Shown piece by piece: positions 26,012 through 34,754 of a DNA stretch of 64,000 nucleotides. Position 1 is the stretch's first letter. Each line of letters begins with the position of its first letter. The position numbers and the translations under genes are program-made. The stretch covers positions 84,554 to 148,553 of the forward strand of contig NZ_MKIO01000017.1 in NCBI RefSeq assembly GCF_001938945.1. The letters are read 5' to 3'. Below the pieces are notes generated by a model, which was not told the DNA's origin, made no database searches, and worked only from the letters and a program-made list of their open reading frames with translations. Source of the DNA: Xaviernesmea rhizosphaerae (GTDB taxonomy: Bacteria; Pseudomonadota; Alphaproteobacteria; Rhizobiales; Rhizobiaceae).

Positions 26012-27280
26012 TCAGAAGGGCGGCGGCGGCATGCCGCGCCGGCCGCCATTGCCGCGCGCCGAGGCGGGGGAGGCCCCGCCCGTGCCGGTGCCCACCACCA
26101 CGGTTTCGCCTTCCGCAAGCCCGCTCTTGATCTCCGCAACCACGCGGTTGCGCACGCCGACCGTGACCTCGCGCATCTCGCGGCTGCCATCGGGCTTGAC
26201 GACTGTCACCCTAGCCTCGCCGCCATCGGGCTTTCCTTTCAGCGCGGCGACCGGCACGGTCAGCACGTTCTCGACATGATCGCGCACGAAGAAGACCTGC
26301 GCCGTCATGTTCATCATCAGCCTTCCTTCCGGATTGGGCACGTCGAACAGGGCGTAATAGAGAATGACGTTGTTTTCGGTCTGCGGCGTCGGCTTGATCT
26401 GCCGCAGCCTGCCTTCATAGCGCTTGCCCGGCTGGCCGAGCAGGGTGAAATAGGCCTCCATCCCCGGGGTCAGCTTGCCGATATCGGCCTCGGACACCTC
26501 CGCCTCCACCGTCATGGTCGAGAGGTCGGCGACCGTGGCGATCGTCGGGGTCGACTGGTTGGCGTTCAGCGTCTGGCCTTCCTTGGCGGCGATGTCCACG
26601 ACCGTGCCGGAGAGCGGCGAAAAGATCTTGGTGTGGCCCAGGCTGATGCGGGCATCCTTCAGCGAGGCCTGCTGCTTGCGCGTCTGCGCCTCCAGCGCCG
26701 CCACATTCGCTTCTGCCGTGGCCAGCGCCGCCACCGCCTCGTCCAGTGCCGAGCGGGCGGCGGTGTTGCCGGCCACCAGCGTCTGCTGCCGGGCGAGATT
26801 GGCCTTGGCCAGAACCACCTGCGCGCGCTTGTCCAGCATCTGCGCCGCCAGATTGGCGATCTCGGCCTCGGCGATCTCGATCTGGGTCTCGATCGAGGCC
26901 GAATCGATCTCGGCCACGAGGTCGCCCTCCTTCACCTGATCGCCGATCTCGACCCGCACGCTCTTCAGCTGGCCGGAAACCTGCGCGCCGACATCGACAT
27001 CGCGGATCGGGGTCAGAAGCCCCGTCGCCGTAACGCTGTTTTCGATATCGCCGCGCGCGACCGCCTGGGTGACCACGGCCTCCGTTTTTTCCAGGGAACG
27101 GTAGCGCTGCAGACCATACGCCCCGCCCACCCCGATCAGGGCCAGGATCACCAGTCCCGCGATCAGTCGCCCCGGCCGCCGCCGCTGCCGGGCAGGGCGC
27201 CTGCCGGTGCTTGGGCGCGCCGCTTCCTGTGCCGGCGGCTCCGGCTGGTTCTCGACGATCTTGGGGTAGGCCTCTGCCAT
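26012..27280 (-). CDS. macA: MacA-type periplasmic adaptor
   Basis: A 422-residue membrane-fusion protein. A basic N-terminus ([12 protein letters not shown]) precedes one membrane anchor around residues 38-56. Then come [31 protein letters not shown] lipoyl start ([20 protein letters not shown]), a long coiled-coil hairpin at about 115-205, [20 protein letters not shown], and a beta-barrel with [14 protein letters not shown]. The Gly/Pro-rich C-terminus ([13 protein letters not shown]) is typical of MacA homologues. It bridges MacB to a TolC channel. The start ATG 27280 is preferred, with GGAGG 12 bases upstream; ATG 27292 touches that GGAGG and is less likely. A 15-bp tandem repeat lies about 150 bases upstream. 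Confidence 0.93.
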   Translation of the reverse strand: MAEAYPKIVENQPEPPAQEAARPSTGRRPARQRRRPGRLIAGLVILALIGVGGAYGLQRYRSLEKTEAVVTQAVARGDIENSVTATGLLTPIRDVDVGAQVSGQLKSVRVEIGDQVKEGDLVAEIDSASIETQIEIAEAEIANLAAQMLDKRAQVVLAKANLARQQTLVAGNTAARSALDEAVAALATAEANVAALEAQTRKQQASLKDARISLGHTKIFSPLSGTVVDIAAKEGQTLNANQSTPTIATVADLSTMTVEAEVSEADIGKLTPGMEAYFTLLGQPGKRYEGRLRQIKPTPQTENNVILYYALFDVPNPEGRLMMNMTAQVFFVRDHVENVLTVPVAALKGKPDGGEARVTVVKPDGSREMREVTVGVRNRVVAEIKSGLAEGETVVVGTGTGGASPASARGNGGRRGMPPPPF

Positions 27281-27430
27281 GTACTCACGCATCCTCCGGG
27301 GATGGACCGGCGCGCGACATGCACGATATCCCCGGACGCATATGGGGAGTCCTTCACGGCGAAGGCAGGGCGCCAGCATGAATTCTTCGTAAGCTTTCGA
27401 GAAACGCGGCCGTCAGCCGCGCCCGATCCG

Positions 27431-27460
27431 TAAAAACTGCCCGTATAAAAACTGCCCGTA
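27431..27460. repeat. Perfect 15-bp tandem duplication upstream of macA
   Basis: TAAAAACTGCCCGTA occurs twice head-to-tail at 27431-27445 and 27446-27460, between the ubiB stop and macA start. The 15-bp period and AT/GC asymmetry suggest either slippage or a direct-repeat regulator site. It lies in the only place a macAB promoter could be. Confidence 0.6.
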
Positions 27461-27503
27461 TCAGTAAAGATGCAGGGGCGCGTGAGGCCTGCACCGGGAG
27501 GGC

Positions 27504-29078
27504 TTACAACAGCTCCCAGGCGATCACGATCAAGGTGATCGCGATGACCCAGAGCGCCACGCGGCCGGAGCGGGCGTGACGGGCTTCGGCCCGGCCGATG
27601 GCCTCGGCGGTTTCGGGGTCGAAGCGCAGGCCCTTTTCCGCCATGGCGGTGATGTCGCGCGAGAGGCGCTCGGTCTTCAGCGCGATCTCGGGCGCGGCTT
27701 CGGCCACGCGGATGGCCGCATGCAGCCCGTCGCGCAGATCCGCCATGACGCGCTTCGGGCCGAGATTGGTGCGGATCCAGTCGCCCACCACCGGTTCGGC
27801 CGCCTTCCACATGTTGAAGCGCGGATCGAGCGTGCGGGCCACGCCCTCGACCACGACCATGGTCTTCTGCAGCATCACCAGCTCCGGCCGGGTCTCCATG
27901 TCGAAGAGCTCGGTGACCTCGAAGAGCAGCGTCAAGAGCTTGGCCATGGAGATAGTTTCGGCCGGCTGTCCGTGGATCGGCTCGCCGATGGCACGGATCG
28001 CCTGGGCGAAGCTCGCCATATCGTGATGGGCCGGAACATAGCCTGCTTCGAAATGCACATCGGCCACGCGCAGATAGTCGCGGGTGATGAAGCCGAAGAG
28101 GATCTCGGCCAGGAAGCGGCGCTCCTTCTTGCCCAGCCGGCCGACAATGCCGAAATCGACGGCGACGATGGTGCCGTCGGCCTCCACCAAGAGATTGCCC
28201 TGGTGCATGTCGGCATGGAAGAAGCCGTCGCGCAGCGTATGGCGCAGGAAGGACTGGATCAGCGTGGTGGCCAGCCGTTCGAGATCGTGACCGGCGGCTT
28301 TCAGCGCCGCCACATCGGCCATGCGCGTGCCCTCGATCCATTCCATGGTGACGACATCGCGCCCTGTGCGCTCCCAATCGACCGCCGGCACGCGAAAGCC
28401 CGGATCGTCCTTCGTGTTCTCGGCGATTTCGGAGAGCGCGGCGGCTTCCAGGCGCAGGTCCATCTCCACCTTGGTGGTCTGTTCCAGCGTCTTCGTCACC
28501 TCGACGGGGCGCAGGCGGCGCATATGCGGCAGGAAGCGCTCCTGCATCCGCGCCACCAGATACATGGCCTCGAGATCCCGGGTGAAGCGCTGGCGGATGC
28601 CGGGGCGGATCACCTTGATCGCCACCTTGGCCAGCGCATCGCCCTTGCGCACCAGGCCGGGATGGACCTGGGCCATGGAGGCGGCGGCGATCGGTTCGCC
28701 GAAATTCTCGAACAGCTCCGTGACGCTGCGCCCGAGCGAGGCCTCTACCGCCTGATGGGCCTCGGCCGGGGAGAAGGTGCTCATCCGGTCCTGAAGGAAG
28801 GCGAGATCGGCGGCAAGCTCGGCGCCGACGACATCCGGCCTTGTGGCCAGGAACTGGCCGATCTTGACATAGGACGGCCCCAGCCGCGCCACCGCGCGCG
28901 ACAGGCGCTGGCTGCGCTCCTCGTTCTGCGCATGGCGGCGCTCAAACAGCTTGGCCGCGGATTGGGCAAGCCGCGCGGCCGGCGGCAGGTTCTCGCTGGG
29001 AATGGCGCTGATCACGCCCTCGCGCAGGAGAACCCAGCCGATGCGGATCAGGCGGGCATAGGTCGCGGGCGTGCTCAT
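27504..29078 (-). CDS. ubiB: Ubiquinone biosynthesis protein UbiB (ABC1/ADCK atypical kinase)
   Basis: A 524-residue UbiB. The KxGQ motif is in SYVKIGQFLATRPD. The Ala-rich loop is AAASMAQVHPG and the kinase Lys is in VAIKVIRPG. The catalytic-like loop is DGFFHADMHQGNLLV and the metal-binding motif is VAVDFGIVGRLGKKE. The last roughly 25 residues (VALWVIAITLIVIAWELL) form a C-terminal membrane anchor, as expected. It supports aerobic ubiquinone synthesis, probably by releasing intermediates from the membrane to the Ubi complex. It follows ubiE on the same strand after a 127-base gap containing an 18-bp tandem repeat with SD-like sequences. Confidence 0.96.
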   Translation of the reverse strand: MSTPATYARLIRIGWVLLREGVISAIPSENLPPAARLAQSAAKLFERRHAQNEERSQRLSRAVARLGPSYVKIGQFLATRPDVVGAELAADLAFLQDRMSTFSPAEAHQAVEASLGRSVTELFENFGEPIAAASMAQVHPGLVRKGDALAKVAIKVIRPGIRQRFTRDLEAMYLVARMQERFLPHMRRLRPVEVTKTLEQTTKVEMDLRLEAAALSEIAENTKDDPGFRVPAVDWERTGRDVVTMEWIEGTRMADVAALKAAGHDLERLATTLIQSFLRHTLRDGFFHADMHQGNLLVEADGTIVAVDFGIVGRLGKKERRFLAEILFGFITRDYLRVADVHFEAGYVPAHHDMASFAQAIRAIGEPIHGQPAETISMAKLLTLLFEVTELFDMETRPELVMLQKTMVVVEGVARTLDPRFNMWKAAEPVVGDWIRTNLGPKRVMADLRDGLHAAIRVAEAAPEIALKTERLSRDITAMAEKGLRFDPETAEAIGRAEARHARSGRVALWVIAITLIVIAWELL

Positions 29079-29083
29079 GCCAA

Positions 29084-29137
29084 GCCCTTCTGGGTCAAGA
29101 GGCCCTTCTGCGTCAAGAGGGCCTTCCGGGCAAAGCG
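29084..29137 (-). repeat. Three tandem 18-bp units carrying SD-like sequence before ubiB
   Basis: On the minus strand the 18-bp unit reads CTCTTGACSCAGAAGGGC: copies at 29084-29101 and 29102-29119 differ by one base, and a diverged third is at 29120-29137. Each good unit carries AGAAGGG, and the copy nearest the gene sits at ribosome-binding distance from the ubiB ATG (29078). Translated in frame it would read repeated LLTQKG, but no gene is supported there. Confidence 0.6.
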
Positions 29138-29205
29138 GGACAGCATCCGGCGGGCCGGGCGGACAGCATCAGGCAGGCGCGCGCCGCAGGCGCTGGAAAT
29201 CCGCA

Positions 29206-29982
29206 TCAGATCTTCCAGGCCGAATGCAGGGCCGCGATGCCGCCGGTATAATTGGTGAAGCTCACCCGCGAGAAGCCGGCCTTCTCGATCATGGTGGCGA
29301 AGTCGCGCTGGTTGGGGAACTTGCGGATCGATTCCACCAGATACTGATAGGGCTCGCCATCGCCCGTGACCATCTTGCCGAAGCGCGGAATGGCGTTGAA
29401 CGACCATGCGTCATAGATCTTTTCGAGGAAGGGCTGGTCGACGGCGGAAAATTCCAGCACCAGCAGCCGCCCGCCGCGCTTGAGCACGCGATAGGCCTCC
29501 TTCAGCGCCACATCGATATGCGGCACGTTGCGGATGCCGAAGGCGATCGTATAGGCATCGAAGGAATTCGGCTCGAAAGGCAGCTCCTCGGCATTGGCCT
29601 CGACGAAATCGAGATGATCGGCAAGCCCCGCCTTCTTCGCCCGCTCGGTGCCGACGGCCAGCATGGAGCCGTTGATGTCGAGCACGGTGGCGTGCGCCTG
29701 TCGGCCGGAGGCTTCCACGATGCGCATGGCGATATCGCCGGTGCCGCCGGCAACGTCGAGCGTGCGGTAATCCGTCCGCTTGGCCGGGTTCAGGGCGGCG
29801 ATCATCGCATCCTTCCAGGCGCGGTGCAGGCCGAGCGACATCACGTCGTTCATGATGTCGTAGCGCTTGGCGACGCGGTGGAACACGTCGTTGACGAGCA
29901 CCTGCTTTTCGCTCTCGCCGACCTGGCGGAAGCCATAGGAGGTTTCCATGCCGCCTTCGGCCGAAACGCGCTCACGTGTCAT
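29206..29982 (-). CDS. ubiE: Demethylmenaquinone/2-polyprenyl-benzoquinol C-methyltransferase
   Basis: A 258-residue class I SAM methyltransferase. The UbiE signatures are clear: [18 protein letters not shown] near residue 45, motif [16 protein letters not shown] (about 78-92), [23 protein letters not shown] motif ([20 protein letters not shown]) and [20 protein letters not shown]. It methylates the ring carbon in ubiquinone synthesis at the membrane face. It is the first gene of the ubiE-ubiB pair, divergent from mutM, with 281 bases between the start codons. Confidence 0.96.
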   Translation of the reverse strand: MTRERVSAEGGMETSYGFRQVGESEKQVLVNDVFHRVAKRYDIMNDVMSLGLHRAWKDAMIAALNPAKRTDYRTLDVAGGTGDIAMRIVEASGRQAHATVLDINGSMLAVGTERAKKAGLADHLDFVEANAEELPFEPNSFDAYTIAFGIRNVPHIDVALKEAYRVLKRGGRLLVLEFSAVDQPFLEKIYDAWSFNAIPRFGKMVTGDGEPYQYLVESIRKFPNQRDFATMIEKAGFSRVSFTNYTGGIAALHSAWKI

Positions 29983-30263
29983 GCGTCACCTCGCTCTTCA
30001 TTCTTCCTGTGCCTTCGGGCGGCCGTTCGGCCGATCCTATAGCGAAAGCCCTCCGGGCACGCTATCTCAGGCGCATGGCCGCACTTAGGTCTTTTCCCCT
30101 CGGTTCTTCAAGCCCGGTTTTGCGCGCGGTGCTGACGACACCGCGGCAAAGCGCCGCTGCGACGGCTTTTGCGGCGCGCCGGCATGGGGAGAAATCCAGC
30201 GGATGGACAAAGTGCCGACCCGTCGCGCCTTCTGCGGTCGCGGGCGTTGGAAAGGAAAGAACT

Positions 30264-31181
30264 ATGCCGGAATTGCCTGAGGTCGAGACGGTCAGGCGCG
30301 GGCTGGCGCCGGCCATGGAAGGGGCTGTCATCGCGCGCGCCGAGCTGCGCCGGCCGGATCTGCGCTTTCCCTTGCCCGAAGGCTTTGCCGCGCGGGTGGA
30401 GGGCCGGCGCATTCTCGGCCTCAAGCGCCGGGCGAAATATCTGGTGATCGACCTCTCGGACGGCGCGGCGATCCTCGCCCATCTGGGCATGTCCGGCTCC
30501 TTCCGGGTGGAGGAGCCGGCGGCGCTCGCCGATGCGCTGCCGGGCGAGACGGGCGATACTCCCGGTCTCTTCTATCTCCCGCGCGGCAAGGATGCCCGCC
30601 ACGACCATGTCGTCTTCCACCTGGAGCGCGAGGGCCGCATCCTGCAGGTGGTCTATAATGACCCCCGGCGATTCGGTTTCATGGATCTGGCCGAGGGCAC
30701 GGCGCTGGATGCGCATCCCTTTTTCCGCGGCCTCGGCGAGGAGCCGACCGGCAACGGCCTGAGCCCCGACTATCTCGCGGCCCGTTTCAAAGGCAAGGGC
30801 CAGCCGGTCAAGGCGACGCTGCTCGACCAGCGCGTCATTGCCGGCCTCGGCAATATCTATGTCTGCGAGGCGCTCTGGCGCGCAGGCATTGCTCCGACCA
30901 CGGCGGCCGGTGCGCTCGTGCGCGGCGATGGCGCACCGGGCGCGCGGCTCGTGGCGCTCAACACGGCCATCCACCAGGTGATCGCCGAGGCGATCGAGGC
31001 CGGCGGCTCGTCCCTGCGCGACCATATCCGCACGGACGGAACGCTCGGCTATTTCCAGCATCGCTTCTCCGTCTATGATCGCGAAGGCGAGGCCTGCCCG
31101 CGTCCGGCCTGCACGGGAACCGTGGCCCGCATCGCCCAGGGCGGGCGCTCTACCTTCTTCTGCCCGGTTTGCCAGACCTAA
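30264..31181 (+). CDS. mutM: Formamidopyrimidine-DNA glycosylase (Fpg)
   Basis: A 305-residue base-excision-repair enzyme removing 8-oxoguanine and FapyG. The invariant N-terminal [13 protein letters not shown] supplies the catalytic Pro (after Met removal) and Glu. The beta-hairpin Lys is in [10 protein letters not shown], and the H2TH motif is [14 protein letters not shown]. The zinc finger is C-x4-C then C-x2-C (CPRPAC and FFCPVCQT), the spaced form common in alphaproteobacteria. The ATG has AAAGGAAAG upstream. In several rhizobia an enoyl-CoA hydratase gene separates mutM from rpsT; here there is none. The stop codon TAA directly abuts the tandem palindrome array. Confidence 0.96.
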   Translation: MPELPEVETVRRGLAPAMEGAVIARAELRRPDLRFPLPEGFAARVEGRRILGLKRRAKYLVIDLSDGAAILAHLGMSGSFRVEEPAALADALPGETGDTPGLFYLPRGKDARHDHVVFHLEREGRILQVVYNDPRRFGFMDLAEGTALDAHPFFRGLGEEPTGNGLSPDYLAARFKGKGQPVKATLLDQRVIAGLGNIYVCEALWRAGIAPTTAAGALVRGDGAPGARLVALNTAIHQVIAEAIEAGGSSLRDHIRTDGTLGYFQHRFSVYDREGEACPRPACTGTVARIAQGGRSTFFCPVCQT

Positions 31182-31366
31182 GCATCGGCCCGAAAAGTGG
31201 GCACCGGTTTTCGGGTCAGCCGATGTGGATGTGTCAAGCATCGGCCCGAAAAGTGGGCACCGGTTTTCGGGTCAGCCGATGCGGATGTGTCAAGCATCGG
31301 CCCGAAAAGTGGTATCAGGTTTTCGGGTCAGCCGATGCGGGTGGGTCAAGCATCGGCCCGAAAACC
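31182..31366. repeat. Tandem array of 56-bp palindromic repeats (three full units and a partial fourth)
   Basis: Units start at 31182, 31238, 31294 and 31350, exactly 56 bases apart. Each full unit is itself a palindrome: GCATCGG-C-CCGAAAA on the left and TTTTCGGGTCAGCCGATGC on the right, joined to the next unit by GGATGTGTCAA or a close variant. Units 1 and 2 differ at one position; unit 3 has changes in the loop and linker; unit 4 decays after the first arm. The unit is related to the dispersed RIME-like element of this window. It begins at the mutM stop codon. Confidence 0.9.
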
Positions 31367-31448
31367 GGCGTCGCGTTTCCAGGTGTTGCAGGGCCTGCAA
31401 ACCGGCCTTCTCAGGGCTTTGCGTGACGATTTCTGTGCAGAATCGGCG

Positions 31449-31477
31449 TTGACTGGCTCGCGCTTTCCCGTTATATG
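31449..31477 (+). promoter_or_regulatory. Sigma-70-type promoter for rpsT
   Basis: TTGACT (31449-31454), a 17-base spacer and TATATG (31472-31477) make a near-consensus vegetative promoter upstream of rpsT. The inferred leader is about 125 nucleotides, long enough for the autogenous control known for S20, though no conserved structure is claimed. Confidence 0.65.
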
Positions 31478-31608
31478 CCCGCCCACGGTTGGGAAAGTCG
31501 CTTCAAGGCTTTCCGTTGCTGTCTCCTTCCTGCACCGACGACACCGGAAGTCGGCCTTGTTGGGCCAGGGGGAGGCTTTCGCGAGAATTCTTGAAAGAGA
31601 GACACCAT

Positions 31609-31875
31609 ATGGCCAATACAACTTCGGCGAAGAAGGCGACCCGCAAGATCGCTCGCCGCACCGAGATCAACAAGTCCCGTCGTTCGCGCGTTCGTTCCTT
31701 CGTCCGCAAGGTCGAGGAAGCAATCGCTTCCGGCGATCAGACGGCTGCCGCCGAAGCCCTGCGCGCCGCTCAGCCCGAGCTGATGCGCGCCGCCACCAAG
31801 GGCGTTCTGCATGCCAACACCGCCTCGCGCAAGATTTCGCGCCTGGCCCATCGCGTCAAGACCCTGTCGGCCTGA
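31609..31875 (+). CDS. rpsT: 30S ribosomal protein S20
   Basis: An 88-residue, strongly basic S20. It starts [20 protein letters not shown] and contains [19 protein letters not shown] and [20 protein letters not shown], the three-helix 16S rRNA-binding pattern of the family. Length is normal. AAAGAGAG lies at ribosome-binding distance from the ATG; the longer open frame upstream is not coding. The gene has its own promoter and a canonical terminator, and as in other rhizobia sits directly upstream of dnaA. Confidence 0.97.
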   Translation: MANTTSAKKATRKIARRTEINKSRRSRVRSFVRKVEEAIASGDQTAAAEALRAAQPELMRAATKGVLHANTASRKISRLAHRVKTLSA

Positions 31876-31901
31876 TAGCAGGTTTCGCGATTGACCTTTT
31901 G

Positions 31902-31932
31902 AAAGCCCGGCCTCGTGCCGGGCTTTTTGTTT
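31902..31932 (+). terminator. Rho-independent terminator of rpsT
   Basis: AAAGCCCGGC (31902-31911) pairs with GCCGGGCTTT (31917-31926) around a CTCGT loop and is followed by a T-rich tail TTTTTGTTTTT-like run. It lies 27 bases after the rpsT stop. Confidence 0.92.
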
Positions 31933-33196
31933 TTGGCCTTTCCGCAGGCCGCAAACAGCTATGGCGTCCAGCGATTACGTCAATGGCATGACGGAAATTT
32001 CCGAGAAAAAACAGCTTGTTAAGCTTCGGTTGACAGGTGTGGCAAGAGAGTCTCGGGCGCTTTCCGCATAAGCTGTGAGTCAAGCGATTTTTTTATTTTT
32101 TCGTTTTTCGCCAGCTAACAGATGCGCTACAAAACAAAGCCCTTGATTCGTTTGCGATTCTTTTTCGCCCGGGTCCCGGCATGCAAAAGGCCGTTGAAGA
32201 GTCAACGTCCGTCCTTTCTCTCGGCCAAAAAATGCCGATTGATCTCCCGTCACGATCCTGCCTAAATGGGTCCGTCGGCAGCGCTCCAGAGCGTGGCCGG
32301 GCGGCGGCTGATAAAGGGCATGCTTCATCATGAGTGCGTCCGTCACCCGCATCGTGAGCGGCGCTGTACTGCGCTGTTTCAGCAAAAATCGGCATGGAAA
32401 GGGCAGCGTGCCCAGCGCGGCGCGCGGCTTTTCTGTGCCTTCAGGTTGTATCCTTGTGTCAGGCCGGTCCGGAAGGAGTGGTGGGGCACAAGACCGGAAC
32501 CTGGTTCATCGGGCCGATCCAAAATCGGCGCGGCGCTCCAGGTGCGATGATCCGGATGACGGTGATGATGCGTCGGGGTCTGCGGCATGTCGGCAAGGCG
32601 GCGAGGGCCTTTGTCGACGGGATGTGCTTCAGATCCAGGCGCGCGCCATCCTCTGGAATTGGCTGCAGGATTTTCCAAATGCCGGCTTCGGTCTTAAGGG
32701 AAAATTATGCAGGATGATTAAGAAGTCGCGCCCTGCCGCAACGGCATGGGGGCAGGACGAAGAGGGCAGGTTTCGCGCGGCGCAAGTGCCGCAAGAGCAG
32801 ACCCCAGGGGCAAGTGAAGGGCAGGGGAAGTAAGGGGGCTGGCGCGGGATGTATGAGGGATCCGCAGCCAGCATCCTGGGTGCCCGGTATCAGGCCGTTT
32901 CGGCCGACCGGATCGGGACCCGACAGGGGGCGTTTGCAGATCCGGCCTGTCCGGATGGCAGGCGGCCTTTGGAGAACGATAACAAAAGGAGCTTGCGCGG
33001 CGCTGTCCTTGAAAAAGGGCTTTGGCCGCAAGGGCGGGACTCATCGATGCCGCATGTCACGCGGCATCCGGAAATGATCATGGAAGGCGGCAGCATGCTG
33101 GGTAATTCGCGGACTTCGCAGAAGGCATTCAACGACAAGGAGAGTGCATTTCCTCTCGGAGCCAATAAGAACGACAAGGCGGGGAACGAAGCGGCC
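31933..33196 (+). other. Long non-coding region and leader upstream of dnaA
   Basis: About 1.26 kb separates the rpsT terminator from the conserved start of DnaA. The first part (31980-32270) is AT-richer, with T-tracts near 32089-32103, a TTGACA at 32030-32035 overlapping a CtrA-like TTAA-N7-TTGA (32019-32033), and a small perfect dyad CGTTGA-AGAG-TCAACG at 32192-32207. No DnaA-box cluster is visible, so oriC is not claimed; in studied rhizobia the origin lies elsewhere, near hemE. Open frames at 32266-32833 are not recognised and look spurious. The last 100 bases could encode an N-terminal extension of DnaA from ATG 33095. Confidence 0.5.
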
Positions 33197-34693
33197 ATGA
33201 CCATCAACAGCGCGCTGTTCGACCGTGTCAGCGCGCTTCTGAAGACCCAGGTCGGCCCTGAGGTCTATGCGAGCTGGTTCGGCCGCCTGAAGCTGCATTC
33301 GATGTCGAAGAGCGTCGTGCGGCTGTCCGTGCCCACCACCTTCCTCAAGTCCTGGATCAACAATCGCTATCTCGATCTGATCACCAGCCTGTTTCAGCAG
33401 GAAGATCCCGATATCCTGAAGGTCGAGATCCTGGTGCGCAGCGCCACCCGGGGCGCGCGTCCCGGCATCGAGACCGACGCCGCAGCACCGGGCCTGCCGC
33501 TCCAGGGCGAAGCCCAGCCGGCGCCGGCCCAGCCGCGCCGCGCCACCTCCCAGCCCGCCAGCCTCGGCCAGCATGCCAGCGCCATCCTTCCCGGCTCCGC
33601 CGCTCAAATCCCCCCGCGCCCCGCGCCGGCCGGCAGCCCGTCTGGCCCGCTCTTCGGCTCGCCGCTCGACACGCGCTACACCTTTGACAGCTTCGTCGAG
33701 GGCTCGTCCAACCGCGTGGCGCTGGCGGCTGCCCGCACCATTGCCGATGCCGGCGCCAGCGCCGTGCGGTTCAATCCGCTCTTCGTGCATTCGACGGTCG
33801 GTCTGGGAAAGACCCATCTTCTCCAGGCCATCGCCAATGCGGCGATCAGCGGGCCGCGCCATTCCCGCGTGGTCTATCTCACGGCCGAATATTTCATGTG
33901 GCGCTTCGCCACCGCGATCCGCGACAATGACGCGCTGTCGCTGAAGGAGACGCTGCGCAACATCGATCTGCTGATCATCGACGACATGCAGTTCCTGCAG
34001 GGCAAGTCGATCCAGCACGAATTCTGCCATCTGCTCAACATGCTGCTCGACAGCGCCAAGCAGGTGGTGGTCGCTGCCGACCGCGCGCCCTGGGAGCTGG
34101 AATCGCTCGATCCGCGGGTGCGCTCGCGCCTGCAGGGCGGCGTGGCGATCGAGATGGAAGGCCCTGACTTCGACATGCGCATGGAGATCCTCACGCGCCG
34201 TCTCGAGGTCGCCCGCCAGGAAGATCCCTCGCTCGACATCGCGCCGGAGATCCTCACCCATGTCGCCCGCAGCATCACCGCCAGCGGCCGCGAGCTGGAA
34301 GGCGCCTTCAACCAGCTCCTGTTCCGCCGCTCCTTTGAGCCGAACCTGTCGATCGAGCGGGTGGACGAGCTGCTCGGCCATCTCGTCAATGCCGGCGAGC
34401 CCAGGCGCGTGCGCATCGAGGACATCCAGCGCGTGGTGGCCAAGCATTATAACGTCTCGCGCCAGGAGCTGGTGTCGAACCGGCGCACCCGCGTCATCGT
34501 CAAGCCGCGCCAGATCGCCATGTATCTGGCCAAGGCGCTGACGCCGCGCTCCTTCCCTGAGATCGGCCGCCGCTTCGGCGGGCGCGATCACACCACGGTG
34601 CTGCATGCCGTGCGCAAGATCGAGGAACTGATCGCCGGCGATTCCAAGCTGAGCCACGAGATCGAGCTCTTGAAGCGGCTGATCAACGAATAG
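33197..34693 (+). CDS. dnaA: Chromosomal replication initiator protein DnaA
   Basis: A 498-residue (from this start) DnaA. Domain I begins [20 protein letters not shown] with [10 protein letters not shown] and [14 protein letters not shown] Pro/Ala-rich domain II linker spans about 85-155. The AAA+ domain has Walker [15 protein letters not shown], Walker [14 protein letters not shown], and the sensor/arginine-finger region [15 protein letters not shown]. Domain IV ends with the DnaA signature [21 protein letters not shown] 33197 is where family similarity begins. However, ATG 33095 in the same frame has a much better ribosome site (GGAAGG, 7-base spacing) and would add 34 polar residues; it could be the true start. 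Confidence 0.96.
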   Translation: MTINSALFDRVSALLKTQVGPEVYASWFGRLKLHSMSKSVVRLSVPTTFLKSWINNRYLDLITSLFQQEDPDILKVEILVRSATRGARPGIETDAAAPGLPLQGEAQPAPAQPRRATSQPASLGQHASAILPGSAAQIPPRPAPAGSPSGPLFGSPLDTRYTFDSFVEGSSNRVALAAARTIADAGASAVRFNPLFVHSTVGLGKTHLLQAIANAAISGPRHSRVVYLTAEYFMWRFATAIRDNDALSLKETLRNIDLLIIDDMQFLQGKSIQHEFCHLLNMLLDSAKQVVVAADRAPWELESLDPRVRSRLQGGVAIEMEGPDFDMRMEILTRRLEVARQEDPSLDIAPEILTHVARSITASGRELEGAFNQLLFRRSFEPNLSIERVDELLGHLVNAGEPRRVRIEDIQRVVAKHYNVSRQELVSNRRTRVIVKPRQIAMYLAKALTPRSFPEIGRRFGGRDHTTVLHAVRKIEELIAGDSKLSHEIELLKRLINE

Positions 34694-34714
34694 GCACGAA
34701 CGCGCGAAGCGAAA

Positions 34715-34747
34715 CGGGCGGGCTGTCCGCAAGGATGAACCCGCCCG
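34715..34747. terminator. Hairpin between convergent dnaA and M17 peptidase genes
   Basis: CGGGCGGG (34715-34722) pairs with CCCGCCCG (34740-34747). It is placed 22 bases after the dnaA stop and just before the convergent peptidase stop, so it may serve both transcripts. No long T-run is present. Confidence 0.55.
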
Positions 34748-34754
34748 CATCATC

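Noticed and set aside
31182..31366. CRISPR array
   Set aside because: Units are contiguous palindromes with nearly identical linkers; there are no unique spacers and no cas genes.
31169..31991. Open frames running through the 56-bp repeat array
   Set aside because: The unit is not a multiple of three and translates differently in each copy; translations are repeat noise.
32266..32833. Genes between rpsT and dnaA
   Set aside because: Translations are Arg/Gly/Ser/Pro-rich without recognisable motifs and overlap frames on the other strand.
31933..33196. Chromosomal origin next to dnaA
   Set aside because: No cluster of DnaA boxes or AT-rich unwinding region was found; in studied rhizobia the origin lies elsewhere.
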